Shown in pieces: positions 1 through 11,894 of a stretch of 64,000 nt of DNA (its first letter is position 1; each line of letters opens with the position of its first letter). Source of the stretch: Ceratotherium simum simum (lineage: Eukaryota; Chordata; Mammalia; Perissodactyla; Rhinocerotidae); NCBI RefSeq assembly GCF_000283155.1, contig NW_004454197.1, forward strand, positions 20,125,041 to 20,189,040, given 5' to 3'. The notes under the pieces are model-generated. The model was not told the DNA's origin. It made no database searches and saw nothing but the letters and a program-made list of their open reading frames with translations. The position numbers and the translations under genes were made by a program.

Positions 1-1543
1 TAAAGGAATCCTGAGAAAAAAGAACAAAGCTGGAGGTATCACACCCCCTGATTTCAAAATATACTACAAAGCTATAGTAACCAAATCAGCATGGTACTGG
101 CACAAAAACAGACACACAGATCAATGGAATAGAATCCAAATCTCAGAAATAAACCCACACTTCTATGCACAGCTAATCTTCGACAAAGGAGAAAGAACAT
201 ACAATGGAGAAAAGAAAGTCTCTTCAACCAATAGTGTTAGGAAAACTGGACAGCCACATGCAAAAAAATGAAAATAGACCCTTACCTCACACCATACACA
301 AAAATTAACTCACACTGGATTAAAGACTTGACTGTATGACCTGAAACTATGAAACTTCTAGAAGAAAACATAGGCAGTATGGTCTTCAACATCGGTCTTA
401 GCAACATATTTTCAAGCACCATGTCTGACCAGGCAAGAGAAACAATAGAAAAAATGAAGAAATGGGACTACATCAAACTGAAAACCTTCTGCACAGCAAA
501 GGAAACCATCAACAAAATGAAAAGACAACCTAACAATTGGGAGAAGATATTTGCAAACTATACATCTGATAAGGGGTTTATCTCCAAAAAATATAAAGAA
601 CTTATGCATCTCAACAACAAAAAAACTAACAACCCAATTAAAAAATGGGCAAAAGACCTCAACAGACATTTCTCCAAAGAAGATGTACAGATGGCCAACA
701 GGCACATGAAAAGATGTTCAACATCTGTAACTATCAGGGGAAATGCAAATCAAAACTACAATGAGATATCACCTCACACCCGTCAGAATGGCTATAATTA
801 ACAAGACAGGAAACAACATGTGTTGGAGAGGATGTGGAGAGAAGGGAACTCTCATACACTGCTGGTGGGAGTGCAAACTGGTGCAGCCACTATGGAAAAC
901 AGTATGGAGATTCCTCAAAAAATTAAGGATAGAGCTACCATACGATCCAGCTATTCCACTGCTGGGTATTTATCCAAAGAACTTGAAAACACCAATGCGT
1001 AAAGATACTTGCACCCCTGTGTTCATTGCAGCATTATTCACAATAGCGAAGACTTGGAAGCAACCCAAGTGCCCATCAAGGGACGAATGGATAAAGAAGA
1101 TATGGTATATATACACAATGGAATACTACTCAGTCATAAGAAATGATGAAATCCACGCATTTGTGACAACATGGGTGGACATTGAGGGTATTATGCAAAG
1201 TGAAATAAGTCAGAGGGAGAAGGTCAAATACCGTATGATCTCCCTCCTTAAGTAGTAGATAATAACAACAAACAAACACATAGAGACAGAGATTGGATTG
1301 GTGGTTACCAGAGGGTAAAGGGGGAGGGAGAAGGATGAAAGGGAATAGAAGTAATCAAAAACCTCCTTGTAGCACATGTGTGTGGTGAAGGGTTGTAATT
1401 AGTATTTGGGTGTTGAACATGATGTAATCTATGCAGAAATAGAAATATAATGATGTACACCTCAAATTTATGCAATGTTATAAACCAATGTTACTGCAAT
1501 AAACAAAAAATTAAAATAAAATAAAACAAAATAAAATAAAAAG
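1..1543 (+). mobile_element. L1 LINE 3' fragment, young perissodactyl family
   Basis: This is the 3' part of an L1 retrotransposon: the carboxyl end of ORF2, a 3'UTR of roughly 250 bases rich in purines, a polyadenylation signal at 1499-1504 and an A-rich tail ending near 1543. The element enters from the left edge, so its 5' limit is not visible. The 3'UTR is closely shared with the copy at 20575-20991, which shows both belong to one relatively young family. Recognition rests on the translated ORF2 tail, with [11 protein letters not shown] near 850 and [10 protein letters not shown] near 1105, both classic L1 ORF2 motifs. Confidence 0.95.
2..1255 (+). pseudogene. L1 ORF2 carboxyl end, broken
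   Basis: L1 ORF2 encodes the endonuclease and reverse transcriptase; this piece is the region after the polymerase through the cysteine-rich tail. Three blocks can be read. One runs from 2 to a stop near 271. One is open at 349-801. The third is open at 743-1255 and ends with the [11 protein letters not shown] tail. The second and third blocks are in different frames: an extra G around 735-740 shifts the reading frame. The stop near 271 and the frameshift make the copy inactive. The tail is full length for an L1 ORF2 end. No other gene is suggested. Confidence 0.93.
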
Positions 1544-1545
1544 AT

Positions 1546-1819
1546 TGTACTAGGTCATCTTACAATAGATTTTGCAGGGGGACAAGTGGAATAAAAGAAG
1601 CTTAAGTTCTTGTCTCATTCAAGAGTAAGATATGGCTACCGATTAGCCCAAGATGTCCATAAATATTGTGTTTAAATATGTATATTAAAAATTTTTAAGA
1701 GCAACCTTAAAAATATTTGAAATAGGACATATTCCATTTCAGCAATGTTTTCTATAAGGTATTTTTCTAAAATTTATAATTTAATATAATATATATTATA
1801 TTTTATTTATATTTTATTT
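1546..1819. other. AT-rich spacer between two L1 fragments
   Basis: This is AT-rich DNA with a TATA/ATTT-rich patch around 1740-1820. I see no assignable repeat, RNA gene or coding sequence in it. Confidence 0.5.
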
Positions 1820-2965
1820 ATAGACAAAGACCCTCAAATAGCTAAACAATTTTGACAAAGAAGGAAAACGTGGGAGGAATCACTCTACCTGATGTTAAGT
1901 CTTACTATATAGCCACAGTAATCACAACAATATGGTATTGGCAGATGGATAAACACACAGATCAAAGAAATCAAACAATCTTTTAATAGATCCACAAATA
2001 TATGCTCAACTGATTTTTGATAAATACACAAAAACAATTCAACGGAAAAAGAAGAGCTTTTCAACAAATGGTGCTGAATGAATCAGACATACATAAGCAA
2101 AATAACAAAATGAAATTCAACAACCTGATCAAAAACCGGGCTAACATTTTTCAAAGAAGATAAACAGATGACCAACAGGCACATGAAAAGATGGTCAATA
2201 TCATTGACTATTAGGAAATGCAAATGAAAACTACAATGAAATATCATCTCACACCTATTATAAGGGCTATAATTAACAAGACAAGAAATAACAAGTGTTG
2301 GAGAGGATGTGGAGAGAAGGGAACTCTCATACACTGCTGATGGGAGTGCAAACTAGTGCAGCCACTATGGAAAATAGTATGGAGATTCCTCAAAAAATTA
2401 AGGCTAGAACTACCATACAATCTAGCTGTTCCACTATTGAGTACTTATCCCAAGAACACAAAATCACTAATTCAAAAAGATATATGCACCCCTATGTTCA
2501 TTGCAGCATTATTCCCAATAGCCGAGACTTGGAAACAAGTCTCATGCCCATCAACAGATGAATGGATAAAGAAGATGTGGTATATATATACAATGGAATA
2601 CTACTCAGCCATAAAAAAAGATGAAATCTTGCTATTTGCAACAACATGGATGGATCTTGAGGGTATTATGCTAAGTGAAATATGTCATACAGAGAAAGGC
2701 AAATACTGTATGATTTAATTCATATGTGAAAGATAAAGAAACAAACAAACACACAGATAAGGAGAACAGATTGGTGGTTACCAGAAGGGAAGGGGATAGG
2801 AGGAGGGCAAAAGGGGTAAAGGGGCACATATATACGGTGATGAATGGAAAATACACTATTGGTAGTGAACACAATACAATCTATACAGAAACTGAAATAT
2901 AATAATGTACACCTAAAATTTACGCAATGTTATAAACAAGGTGACCTCAATAAAATAATTTTTAA
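1820..2965 (+). mobile_element. L1 LINE 3' fragment with internal deletion
   Basis: A second L1 3' fragment lies in the same orientation, ending in the 3'UTR, a polyadenylation signal near 2949 and a short A/T tail. Compared with the copy at 1-1543 it lacks about 370 bases of ORF2: the sequence jumps from the segment ending near 2075 (copy 1 near 230) to the segment beginning near 2150 (copy 1 near 675). The longest frame, 2356-2718, encodes the usual [16 protein letters not shown] tail. The copy is more diverged than the first. Confidence 0.92.
2356..2718 (+). pseudogene. L1 ORF2 tail, decayed
   Basis: This 120-codon open frame is the final part of L1 ORF2, with motifs [14 protein letters not shown] and [16 protein letters not shown]. 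The upstream ORF2 is in other frames and interrupted, so no functional enzyme is possible. It belongs to the L1 fragment at 1820-2965. Confidence 0.9.
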
Positions 2966-3429
2966 AATATTCAACCTAAACTCCACAGCTTATATAAACA
3001 TTAACTCAAAAAGATCATAAACAAATGTAAAATGTAAAACTGAAAGTTTTAGGGAAAAAAGTGGAAAAAGTCTTCAGGACCTAGGGGTAAGCAAAGAGTT
3101 CCTAGATTTGACACTAAAAGCACAATCCATAAAAGGAAAAATTGCCTTTCTATAATAGCATAGGCTATTACATTATATTATATACACATATTATATATAT
3201 ATATCATACACTTGTCAACAACAGCAAAAAGACGATACGTGGAAGCAAAGCTGTATTGAGCTAAGGAATTGATTACAGATGAAAAAGTAAATACTATAAC
3301 AGTATATTGTTAAGTTTGTAACATTAACAGATATAAAAATGTCAGGAAAAAGGGAGGAATGGGAACAGAGCTATATAGGAGTCCATATCACTGGAATTAA
3401 GCTAGTAGAAATCGGAAAATTATTCTTAT
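2966..3429 (+). mobile_element. Degraded L1 ORF2 remnant and AT-rich DNA
   Basis: Sequence from about 2985 to 3165 resembles the late part of L1 ORF2 (the stretch with 'acaatccataaaaggaaaa'). It grades into AT-rich DNA with TATA runs around 3170-3215. It may be part of the same old element as the one beginning near 3430 or a separate piece; the order of L1 parts suggests a separate one. Confidence 0.55.
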
Positions 3430-3469
3430 AAGTTAAGATGTATAGGGTAAACCCTAAAGAAACCACCAA

Positions 3470-3512
3470 ATATATAGAGAGATAGATAGAGATAGAGATA
3501 TACAGCTGTAGA
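3470..3512. repeat. GATA-rich simple repeat
   Basis: A short run of GATA and GAGATA units lies in the 5' part of the old L1. It is imperfect and adjacent to other A/T-rich sequence. Confidence 0.7.
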
Positions 3513-4555
3513 TATATAGTGAAAAAAATCATTAAAGTAATTAAAATGATACATTATAAAATATTCACTTAATGCAAAAGAAAACAGTAAAGGAGGAATA
3601 GAAGAACAAAAAAAGACATGAGACCTTATAGAAAACAAAAAGTAAAATGGCAGGTGTAAATTCAACTACATCAATAATAACATTAAACATAAAAGATTAA
3701 ACAATCCAATCAAAAGACAAAACTGTCAGATTGGCCAGAAAAAAGAAACAACATGATCTAAATATATACTGTCTACAAGAGACACACTTTAGATTCAAAG
3801 ATACAAATAGATTGAAAGTAAAAGGATGGAAAAGGATATATCATTAAAACAGCAACCACAAGAAAACCAGAGTAGCTATACTGATATTAGTCAAAACTGA
3901 CTTTAAAACAAAAAAATGTTACTAGAGAAAAAGAGGGATATTTCATAATGATAAAAGAATCAAAATATCAGGAAAGATAAGACAATTATAAATATACATG
4001 TACCTAGTAATAGAGCACCAAAATGCATGAAGTAAAAACTGCAGAAATGAAGGGAGAAAGAGAATTTTAACAATAATATTTGGGACTTCAATACTCCACT
4101 TTCAATAATGGATAGAATTAGACAGAAGATCAACAAGAAAATAGAAGACTTAATAATACTATAGAACAACTGGACCTAACAGGCATCTATAGAACACTCT
4201 ACCCAATAACAACAGAATATACATTCTTCTGAAGTGCATATGGAATATTCTTCATGATAGACCATAGGCTATACCATAAAACGAACCTCAGTAAATTTAA
4301 AGATTAACAGTAACACAAAGAATGTTATCCAACCACAATAGAATGAAATTAGAAATCAATAGCAAGAAAAAATGTGGGAAACTCACAAATGTGCAAAAAC
4401 TAAACAACACACTCCTAAACAACCAATGGGTCAAAGAATAAATCAAATGTATGGAAATGAAGACAGAACACACCAAAACTAATGAGATGCTGCTGAAGTA
4501 ATTCTTAGAAGGAAATTTATATCTGTAAATGCCTATATTAAGAAAGAAGGATCTC

Positions 4556-4802
4556 GGGGCGAGCCCAGCGGCATAGTGATTAAGTTCGCATGCTCCACTT
4601 GGGCGGCCTGGGGTTTGCAGATTCGGAGCCTTGGCACAGACCTACACACTGATCATCAAGCCATGCTGTGGAAGCATCCCACATCCAAAATAGAGGAAGA
4701 TGGGCACAGATATTATCTCAGGGACAATCTTCCTCAGCAAAAAGTGGAGGATTGGCAGCAGATGTTAGCTCAGGGCCAATCTTCTTCACCAAAAAAAAGA
4801 GA
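4556..4802 (+). mobile_element. ERE SINE (tRNA-derived), copy 1
   Basis: This perissodactyl ERE SINE inserted into the old L1. The tRNA-like head carries an A-box-like segment ('tagtgattaag') and a degraded B box near 4620. The body ends with two copies of the 'gttagctcagggccaat' type block and an A-rich tail. A perfect 16-base target-site duplication, aagaaagaaggatctc, occurs at 4540-4555 and 4803-4818. The overlapping 85-codon frame at 4576-4833 has no coding meaning. SINEs of this type are transcribed by RNA polymerase III and mobilised by L1. Confidence 0.95.
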
Positions 4803-5519
4803 AAGAAAGAAGGATCTCAAATCAATAACCTAACTTTCCACCTTAAGACACCGGAAAAAGAACAGCAAACTAAGACTAAAGCAAGTAGATGGAAGGAAAT
4901 AATAAAGGTGGGGATATAAATTAATGAAATAGAGAATAGAAAAACAATAGAGAAAATCAATGAAAGCAAAACCTGGTTCTTTGAAAAGATCAACACAACT
5001 GGCAGACCTTAAACTAGATCAGCCAAGGAAAAAAAAGAGAAGATTCAAATTACTAGAAACAGAAATAAAAAAGGAGACATTACTAATATCCTTACAGAAA
5101 TAAAAAAGATTATAAAGGAACAATTGAACTAAGAACAATTATAGACCAACAAATTGGATAACCCAAATGAAATGGACAAATATCTAAAAAGATACAAACT
5201 ACAGAATCTGACTCAAGAAGAAACAGACAATATGAATAGACCTTTGGCAAGTAAAGATATTGAATCAGTAATCAAAAAACTATCCACAAAGCAAAGCCCA
5301 AGTTCAAATGGCTTTACTAGCAAATTCTACCAAACATTTAAAGAAGAATTAATACAAATTCTCCACAAACTCTTCCAAAAATATAAAAGGAGAGAACACT
5401 TTCCAACTCATTTTATGAGGCTAGTATTAACCTGACACCAAAGTTGGACAAAGATATCAAAATAAAAGAAAACTACAGACCAATATCTGTTATGAATATA
5501 GATACAAAAAGCCTTAACA

Positions 5520-5765
5520 GGGGTTGGCCCAGTGGTGTAGTGGTTAAGTTTGCAGGTTCCGCTTTGGCGGCCCAGGGTTCATGGGTTCGGATCCCGGGCA
5601 TGGACCTACACACTGCTTATCAAGCCATGTGGTGGCAGGCGTCCCACATATAATGTAGAGGAAGATGGGCACAGATGTTAGCTCAGGGCCAATCTACCTC
5701 AGGAAAAAGAGGAAGATTGGCAATGGATTTTACCTCAGGGCTAATCTTCCTCACCAAAAAAGAAA
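5520..5765 (+). mobile_element. ERE SINE (tRNA-derived), copy 2
   Basis: This second ERE copy in the same L1 and orientation preserves its RNA polymerase III promoter better than copy 1: an A box in 'tagtggttaag' and a near-consensus B box 'ggttcggatcc'. A 14-base direct repeat, aaaaagccttaaca, flanks it at 5506-5519 and 5766-5779. Tail sequence is A-rich. The host L1 reading resumes exactly after the duplication. Confidence 0.95.
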
Positions 5766-6908
5766 AAAAAGCCTTAACAAAATACCAACAAAGCAGATCC
5801 AGTAGCATATTGAAAGGATTATGTAATATGACCATGTGAGATTTATCCTAGGAATGCAAGGTTGGTTCAACATCTGAAAAATCAATTAATTTAATACATT
5901 ATTTCAATAGAATAAAAATCAAAAATTACACAATCATTTCAATAGAGGCAGAAAAAGCTTTTGACAATATCTGATACCTTTCATAATAAAGATACTCATC
6001 AAACTAGAAATAGAAAGGAACTTCCCCAACCTGATAAAGGATATCTACAAAAAACCCACAGCTAATATTAAACTTAATAGTGGAAGACTGGGTGTTTTCC
6101 CCCAAGATCAGGAATAAGGCAAGAATGTCTGCTCTCACCACTTCTATTTAACATTGTACTAGAGCGTCTAGCCAAATCAATTAGGCAAGAAAAATAAAAC
6201 GCATCCAGATTGGAAAGGAAGAAGTAAAACTCTCTATTCACAGAGGACATAATCTGATGGTATAATTAAAGAATCCTAAGGAACTCACTAAAAAATTATT
6301 GGAACTAATAAGCAAATTTAGCAAGGTTGCAGGAGACAAGATCAATATAAAAAAACAATTGTTTTTGTACATTTGTAATTAACAATCTGAAAATGAAATT
6401 AAGAAAAACATTCCATTCACAATAGCATCAAAAAGAATAAACCACTTAGGAATAAAGGTAACAAAAGAACTTCAAAACTTATACTCTGAAGACTACAAAA
6501 TATTGTTGATATTAAAGATCTAAGTAGATGGAAAAATATCACACGTTCATGAATCAAAAGACTTACTGTTAAAATGGCAATAATCCTGAAACTGATCTAT
6601 AGAGTCCATGTAATCCCTATCAGAATCCTAACTGACTTCTTTGTAGAAATTGACAAGCTGATTCTAAAATTTATATGGAATTGAAGAGACCCAAAATAGC
6701 CAAACAATCCTGCAAAAAAAAGTAAGACTCATACTTCCTGATTTCAAAACTTACTGAAAAAGAAGAGTAATTGAGACATTGTAGTTTTGACATAAAGATA
6801 CATATGTAAATAAAAGGAATAGAATTGTGAGTTCAAAAATTAACCCATACATCTATAATCAACTGATTTTTAACAAGAATGCCAAGAGCATTCAATGGGG
6901 AAAGAATA

Positions 6909-7554
6909 CAGCCATGCACCACATAACTATGCTTCAGTCAACTATGGACCGCGTGTATGATGATAGTCCCATAAGATTAGTACTATATAGCCTAGGTGTG
7001 TAGAAGGCTATACCATCTAGGTTTGTGTAAATACTGTAGGGGAGGAAGAAATTTTCTTCTACGCTTCTAGGTTTTTCTGGCTGATCTAAGAATTAAATTG
7101 ACATGAGACAGATTGACAGGAGAAAAACAAACAAAAGTTTAATAACATGTATACAGGGGCTAAACCCAGGAAAACTGAATATCTCACCAAAATGGCCAAA
7201 GCTCTCACCTTAAATACCATCCTCAACTAAAGACAAAAGACAACGGGAGTGGGGAGAGCCAGGGACTTCAAAGTGAAGGAAGGCAATTCACAGGTAGGTG
7301 TAAAGGAGCAAATGTTTGGAAAACAAGTGTTTGTTTGGCCACGCAGAAACAGAAGAACACAGAGGAGAGCCCAACAAACAGGCTTTTCTAGGTTCCTCTC
7401 TGTTTACCACCTACTTCATGTTACAGTAAGGTGATAGCTCACTTCCTGAGGTTTTATTCCTCTTCAGTATACTCTATGATGTTTGCACAATAACAAAATC
7501 TCCTCATGATGCATTTCTCAGAATGTACCTCAGTTGTTAAGCAATGTACAACTA
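6909..7554 (+). mobile_element. Tigger-like (Tc/mariner) nonautonomous transposon, split
   Basis: Two halves of a short DNA transposon, 6909-7034 and about 7467-7554, surround an LTR-like insert. The ends show the 'cagccatgcaccacataac' type terminal sequence and its degraded inverted counterpart. Insertion duplicated a TA (6907-6908 and 7555-7556), and removing the element restores the expected L1 sequence. This is the Tc/mariner signature. I recall the family as MER8/Tigger4-like; that name is uncertain. A shorter, uninterrupted relative lies at 23958-24168. Confidence 0.85.
7035..7466 (+). mobile_element. LTR-like element inside the Tigger-like transposon
   Basis: About 430 bases begin with TG and end with CA, lying inside the transposon at 6909-7554. 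Left-edge similarity ('tgtaggggaggaagaa') and about 150 following bases recur at 25301 onward. A duplicated target is suggested by 'atac' at 7031-7034 and 7469-7472, but the exact ends are ambiguous by two bases. The TG...CA ends and length suggest a solo LTR of an endogenous retrovirus-like family I cannot name. The 61-codon frame inside it is not a gene. Confidence 0.55.
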
Positions 7555-8836
7555 TAGTCTTTTCAACAAATAGTACTAAGACAACTGGATATTTATATGC
7601 AAAAAAATAAGATTGAGCTCTTACTTCACACCAAAATCAATTCAAAATGGATCAAAGATCTATGTAAGAACTAAAACTACAAAACTCTTAGAAGAAAACA
7701 CAGGGGGTAAATCTTCATGACCTTGGATTTGGCAAGGGATTCTTAGATATAAGAGCCAAAGCACGAACAACAAAAGAAAATAAATAACTAGACTTCATCA
7801 AAATTAAAAAGTTTTGCTTCAAGGACACCATCAAGTGAAAATTTAACCTACAGAATGGGAGAAAATATTTGCAAATCATATATCTGATAAGGCACATGTA
7901 TCTAGAATACAAAAAAAAACTCTTACAACTCAATAATAAAGACAAATAACACAATTAAATAATGGGCAAAGGATCTGAATAGACATTTTTCCAATGAAGA
8001 TATACAAATGGCCAATAAGCACATGAAAAAATGCTCATATCATCAGTCATCGAGGAAATACAAATCAAAACCGAAACCATGATGAAATACCACTTCACAT
8101 CCATTATGATGGCTAGAGTCAAAATGTCACATAATGAGTGCTTGCCAGGATGTAGAGAAATGGGAACCCTCACACACTGCTGATGGGAATGTAAAATGAT
8201 GGAGCCACTTTGGAAAACAGTCTAGCAGTTCCTCAAACATAGAGGTATCATATGACCCAGCAACTCTGCTCCCAGGTATTTAGCCAATAAAAATGAGAAC
8301 ACATGTACACACAAAAACTTGTACACAGAAATGTAGAGCATTCATAAAATGAGTATTATTTATAATAGTCAAAAGGTGGAAACAACCCAAATATCGACCA
8401 ACTGATGAATGGAGAAATAAAGTGTGATGTACTTATACAATGGAATATTATTCAGCCAGAGGGAGGAATGAAATATTATAGCATGCAACAACTTAGACGA
8501 AGCTTGAAAACATTACGCCAAAGGAAAGAAGCCGGTCACAAAAATCAACATACTATATGATTCCATTCGTATGGAAATCCAGTTTAGGGAAATGTATGGA
8601 GGTAGAAAGTAGATTAGTTGTAGTTTAGGGTTGCAGGCAGATGGGGCAATAAAAGAGTGATAGCTTCTTTTTGGTGTAGTGCTTCTTTTTGAGGTGATGA
8701 AAATATTCTAAAATGGACTGTGTAATGGTTTCACATATATGTGAATATACTACATACCATTTAATTATATACTTTAAATGTGAAAATTATATGGTATACA
8801 TACTACATCTCAATAAAGCTATTCCCCCCAAAAAAG

Positions 8837-10189
8837 GAAACATATCCCAACATAGAAGAGACCATCCTAGTTCTAAACCCTTCAAAAATTTTTTCCTTTA
8901 CGGAGTATTAAACAACATGTTGAGCAGTAATCTCACTTTAACCCCAGAGCCAGGATTCCCAAGCCTTCAGCAGGACTTCTAAAACTTAGCTATGAATTCG
9001 TGCTAGACTTACAATGTCCTGTCCCTGCTGTGGTCTGTACAAGAACTGCCACATTTTGACTGGTGCTGTGGTACTCTGTGGCTCTCAAGTTAACAGGCAT
9101 ACAACATTCCCGGACCTCTGTCTGCTCCTCTGTGCACCTGGCAACACTTGCCCTTGCTCCAACAAGTTCTCCAGTTTGTTGGGAAGATCAAATGAGATCA
9201 TGAAAAGCACTCTGAAAAGATGAAGACATTGTAAAAACAGAGGAGACTATTCCTTAGCATTCCTCTCAAAAAACTGTTAGCAACTGGCCCCCTGGGGAGA
9301 ATGGATTGAGTACAAAGTACAAACGAAACTCCAACTAGTGTTTTCATCCAAATTCAAAAGGTGTTTTGCATTAATTAACCTTAGAAGTTGATAAACTAGT
9401 ATATTATTTGATTATTTCCTTTAGTTCTATAGAGTGAGAAATCAAGTTACAGCCCTTGTCAGAGAACTGGATGTTTTCTACGGGGGATAGCTCATGGACA
9501 GAGGATAGAAAGGCGGTGAGAAATATCAAATTCTATTTTTCTTTTTTAGTATACTAATATCAAAAAACCTTTTAAAATTAAAAAAATAATAATGTTGGTC
9601 ACACTTTGAGCATACTTAGAATTCTTTTTAAAGCATTTTCTCTTCTGTCAAGGGATGTTAGGTTGCAATGACTTGAGAAAGCAAGTCCAAAAAGAAAAGG
9701 CAAAAACCAAGGAAACAAGCAGGATGCAGTCAGTTGTAAGTAATCACTTTACAAAGGGAATTATAGAGGAGGGCTGGCAGCCTCGCCTTGAGAGTCCCTC
9801 CCTTGAAGAGTCTGGCCATTTATGCTGCTACGTAAATTCACAACACAAGAGGGATCCAAGTTCTCCAATTATGATTCTCAGTATTAAAAATAATTATTTC
9901 AATTTTCCAAGTCCTTTCATAAATAGCATCCCTTTTGATCAACACAACATGAGAGAAGCAATGTTTTTCTCACTTATGAATTATAGAACCAGGAGTGGTA
10001 CCCAGCATTCCAGCTCTTCACCCTTCTGTGCTGGCCTGCGCCGTGTGCAGAGAGCTGAGGGCTCCTGACACACTGAGAGCCACAAAAGAACTCTCGCCAC
10101 GGAGTGACTCCATCCAAATCCCTGCCCTCAGAGGCTTGACCACGCTAGCATGTCTCCCACCAGCCTAAGGCTGCATCCCTGGGATGACT
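8837..10189. other. Unassigned non-repeat DNA
   Basis: No repeat, RNA gene or credible exon was recognised. Open frames at 8713-8982, 9014-9223 and 9655-10068 have no recognisable domains, and the first begins within the L1 3' end. An A/T-rich patch lies around 9530-9600. Confidence 0.4.
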
Positions 10190-10739
10190 GACTGTCCCTT
10201 TGAGTTCCTGTCTGAAAAAGCTCAAGGCTGTCAAAAGAATTTACATTTGTTCTAGCCCACACCTGACCATATGTCCCCGACCACCCACCTTTCTTAGAGC
10301 ATTTACTAAAAAAAAAAACGCTTACAATTGTAAATCCTTCCTCTCTTCCTTTCCTGTATATATGTATTTATCTCCTACAGCTCAAAAGTGTTTTTCTCAA
10401 GGACCTGAAAGCCATTTCTCTCTCTTCAGGAGAGAACTATCCCTCCCAGCTCTGTACCCCGTCTCTGTGGGAGGATAGAATCCTGACTGAAGTCATTGCC
10501 GGCCGGCAGACACAGCTGCCCCGTCACACACTGCCCAACCCTCCTACCTGCCTAACTGTTTACTTCCCAGGCTCTGCTGGAGCCCCGCACATGCCCTCCC
10601 TGCTCCTGCGTCCTCCCCTTAAGACGCCCAGTCACCGCTGTGCAAATCAGATCGCAGCTCAGCTTTCCCTACTGTCGGTAGCTACTGAATAAAATCCGTT
10701 TTCACCACTTCAGCTAGCGCCCGGCTTTGTTTATCTTCA
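10190..10739 (+). mobile_element. Solo LTR of an endogenous retrovirus-like element
   Basis: The right part has the anatomy of an LTR: a polyadenylation signal at 10688-10693 followed by about 45 bases of R/U5-like sequence ending in CA at 10738-10739. The 5' limit is uncertain. A six-base direct repeat, acaaca, occurs just before a TG at 9950 and right after the terminal CA, which would make the LTR 790 bases long. The stricter left limit given here begins where the LTR-like composition becomes clear. I cannot name the family. Confidence 0.45.
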
Positions 10740-11374
10740 ACAACACATACATACACACACCTGCCCCCAGGCAAATGCAGTCAAAGCCCATCAGGTCTCC
10801 TCCTCATTATGTCTTGGACCTGACAGGAGTCCCCACTTCTGCCCTCTCCCATCAGCCTTCAAGGCTTCCCACTTGTAGTGATGGAATAACCTCCCTCACA
10901 TCCTTCTGCCTCATGTCTGTCCCCGGGTGAGCCACTTGGCCTCTTCCTACCCAGATGTAGGCTGAAACACCTCTTCCTCTCTTCAAAAACGCCCACAGTG
11001 TTGACAAGCTATTGGCATTCAGTGCCCTGCACTGGCTGGTGTAAGCTTCAATTTCGTTTCTGTCCCTGAGCTCACCGGCCAGGGGAAGGCAGGGCGGGAA
11101 GAAGCACGGCCCACATCTGCTCTGCAGGGCCCCAGACCGCTTCCTAGAATGACAGCGAGAGAGCTGTGAAAACCACACGGTCCAGCCCTTCATGGAAAGC
11201 CCCAGCCCTGTTCCCGCCATTGCCTGAAGTGTTCCATGCTACAAGAACCATTGTCTCCCGAAAGGACCCAGAATCTCAGAAAATTCTGGTTCACATAGGC
11301 AAAAATTTGTCATACTTCATCCTTACTCTCTTCTTTGGGCTTGCATAAAACAGAATAAAAACCAAAATTAACTA
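10740..11374. other. Unassigned DNA
   Basis: This stretch has moderate GC content and no recognised repeat or gene. The antisense frame at 10852-11220 (122 codons) shows no known motif. Confidence 0.4.
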
Positions 11375-11638
11375 TACTGACAACCGGTATCTATCGAGCA
11401 CCTTCTCTGAGCCAAGCATGTTACTAAATGCCTACCTGCCTTTTCTCATTTAATCTTCAGAATGCCATAACCATGAGGAAGGTACTGTTATTATTCCCAT
11501 TTAACAGAAGAAGAAATTGAGATTTAGTATGGATCTGCATCTTTCCCTAAAGCACATATCCCATAAATGGCACAGCTGAAACATGAACCCAGGTCCCTGT
11601 GTCCTCAGAGCGTGCGTCCTTAACTGCTAGACATGTTG
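11375..11638 (+). mobile_element. MIR SINE
   Basis: This ancient mammalian MIR contains the core block ('cccatttaacagaagaagaa' region near 11500) and the 'catgaacccaggtccctg' region near 11582, in sense order. Confidence 0.8.
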
Positions 11639-11894
11639 ACAAGCATTCACACGTGTCTACACAGCCGTCCTTCAGTCTCACGACGCTCACGCCATTTCTC
11701 ATAACAGGACTGCACTCCTCCTGCCATCCTCGGCGTTGTTCTCTGAACGTGGGCCAGCAAATCTAGAATGAAATAAAGATAGCAGCCCAAGGAAGACCGG
11801 GGCAGAGACACACTCTTTCCATTCAGTTAACATCATGTTCTCATCAGGTTTTGATTCTTCTTTGTTCATTTAAAAGACTTGCCCACCACCCCTC

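Larger units (their letters stand above)
3600..8600 (+). pseudogene. L1 ORF2 (endonuclease/reverse transcriptase) relic
   Basis: The coding part of the old L1 spans endonuclease, reverse transcriptase and carboxyl region, with stops in every frame. Readable islands include 5154-5435, where the segment with KFYQTFKEELIQILHKLFQ is the conserved block ahead of the polymerase. The catalytic F-A-D-D of L1 polymerases is replaced by F-T-E-D near 6237, followed by a stop. Two SINEs and one DNA transposon split the frame further, so this is a fossil. Confidence 0.88.
3430..8836 (+). mobile_element. Old L1 LINE, nearly complete ORF2, split by later insertions
   Basis: An ancient L1 reads from just before ORF2 to the 3' end, interrupted by ERE copies (4556-4802, 5520-5765) and by a Tigger-like transposon (6909-7554) containing an LTR-like insert. 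The endonuclease motif Y-C-L-Q-E-T-H-F is at about 3768-3791, the reverse transcriptase segment around 5154-5519 includes [11 protein letters not shown], and the polymerase catalytic box near 6237-6248 has decayed to F-T-E-D followed by stops. The 3' end has AATAAA at 8812-8817 and a short C/A tail. The L1M class is my best guess from the 3'UTR pattern. Confidence 0.9.

Noticed and set aside
4576..4833. 85-codon frame
   Set aside because: It is the translation of an ERE SINE and its flank, not a protein.
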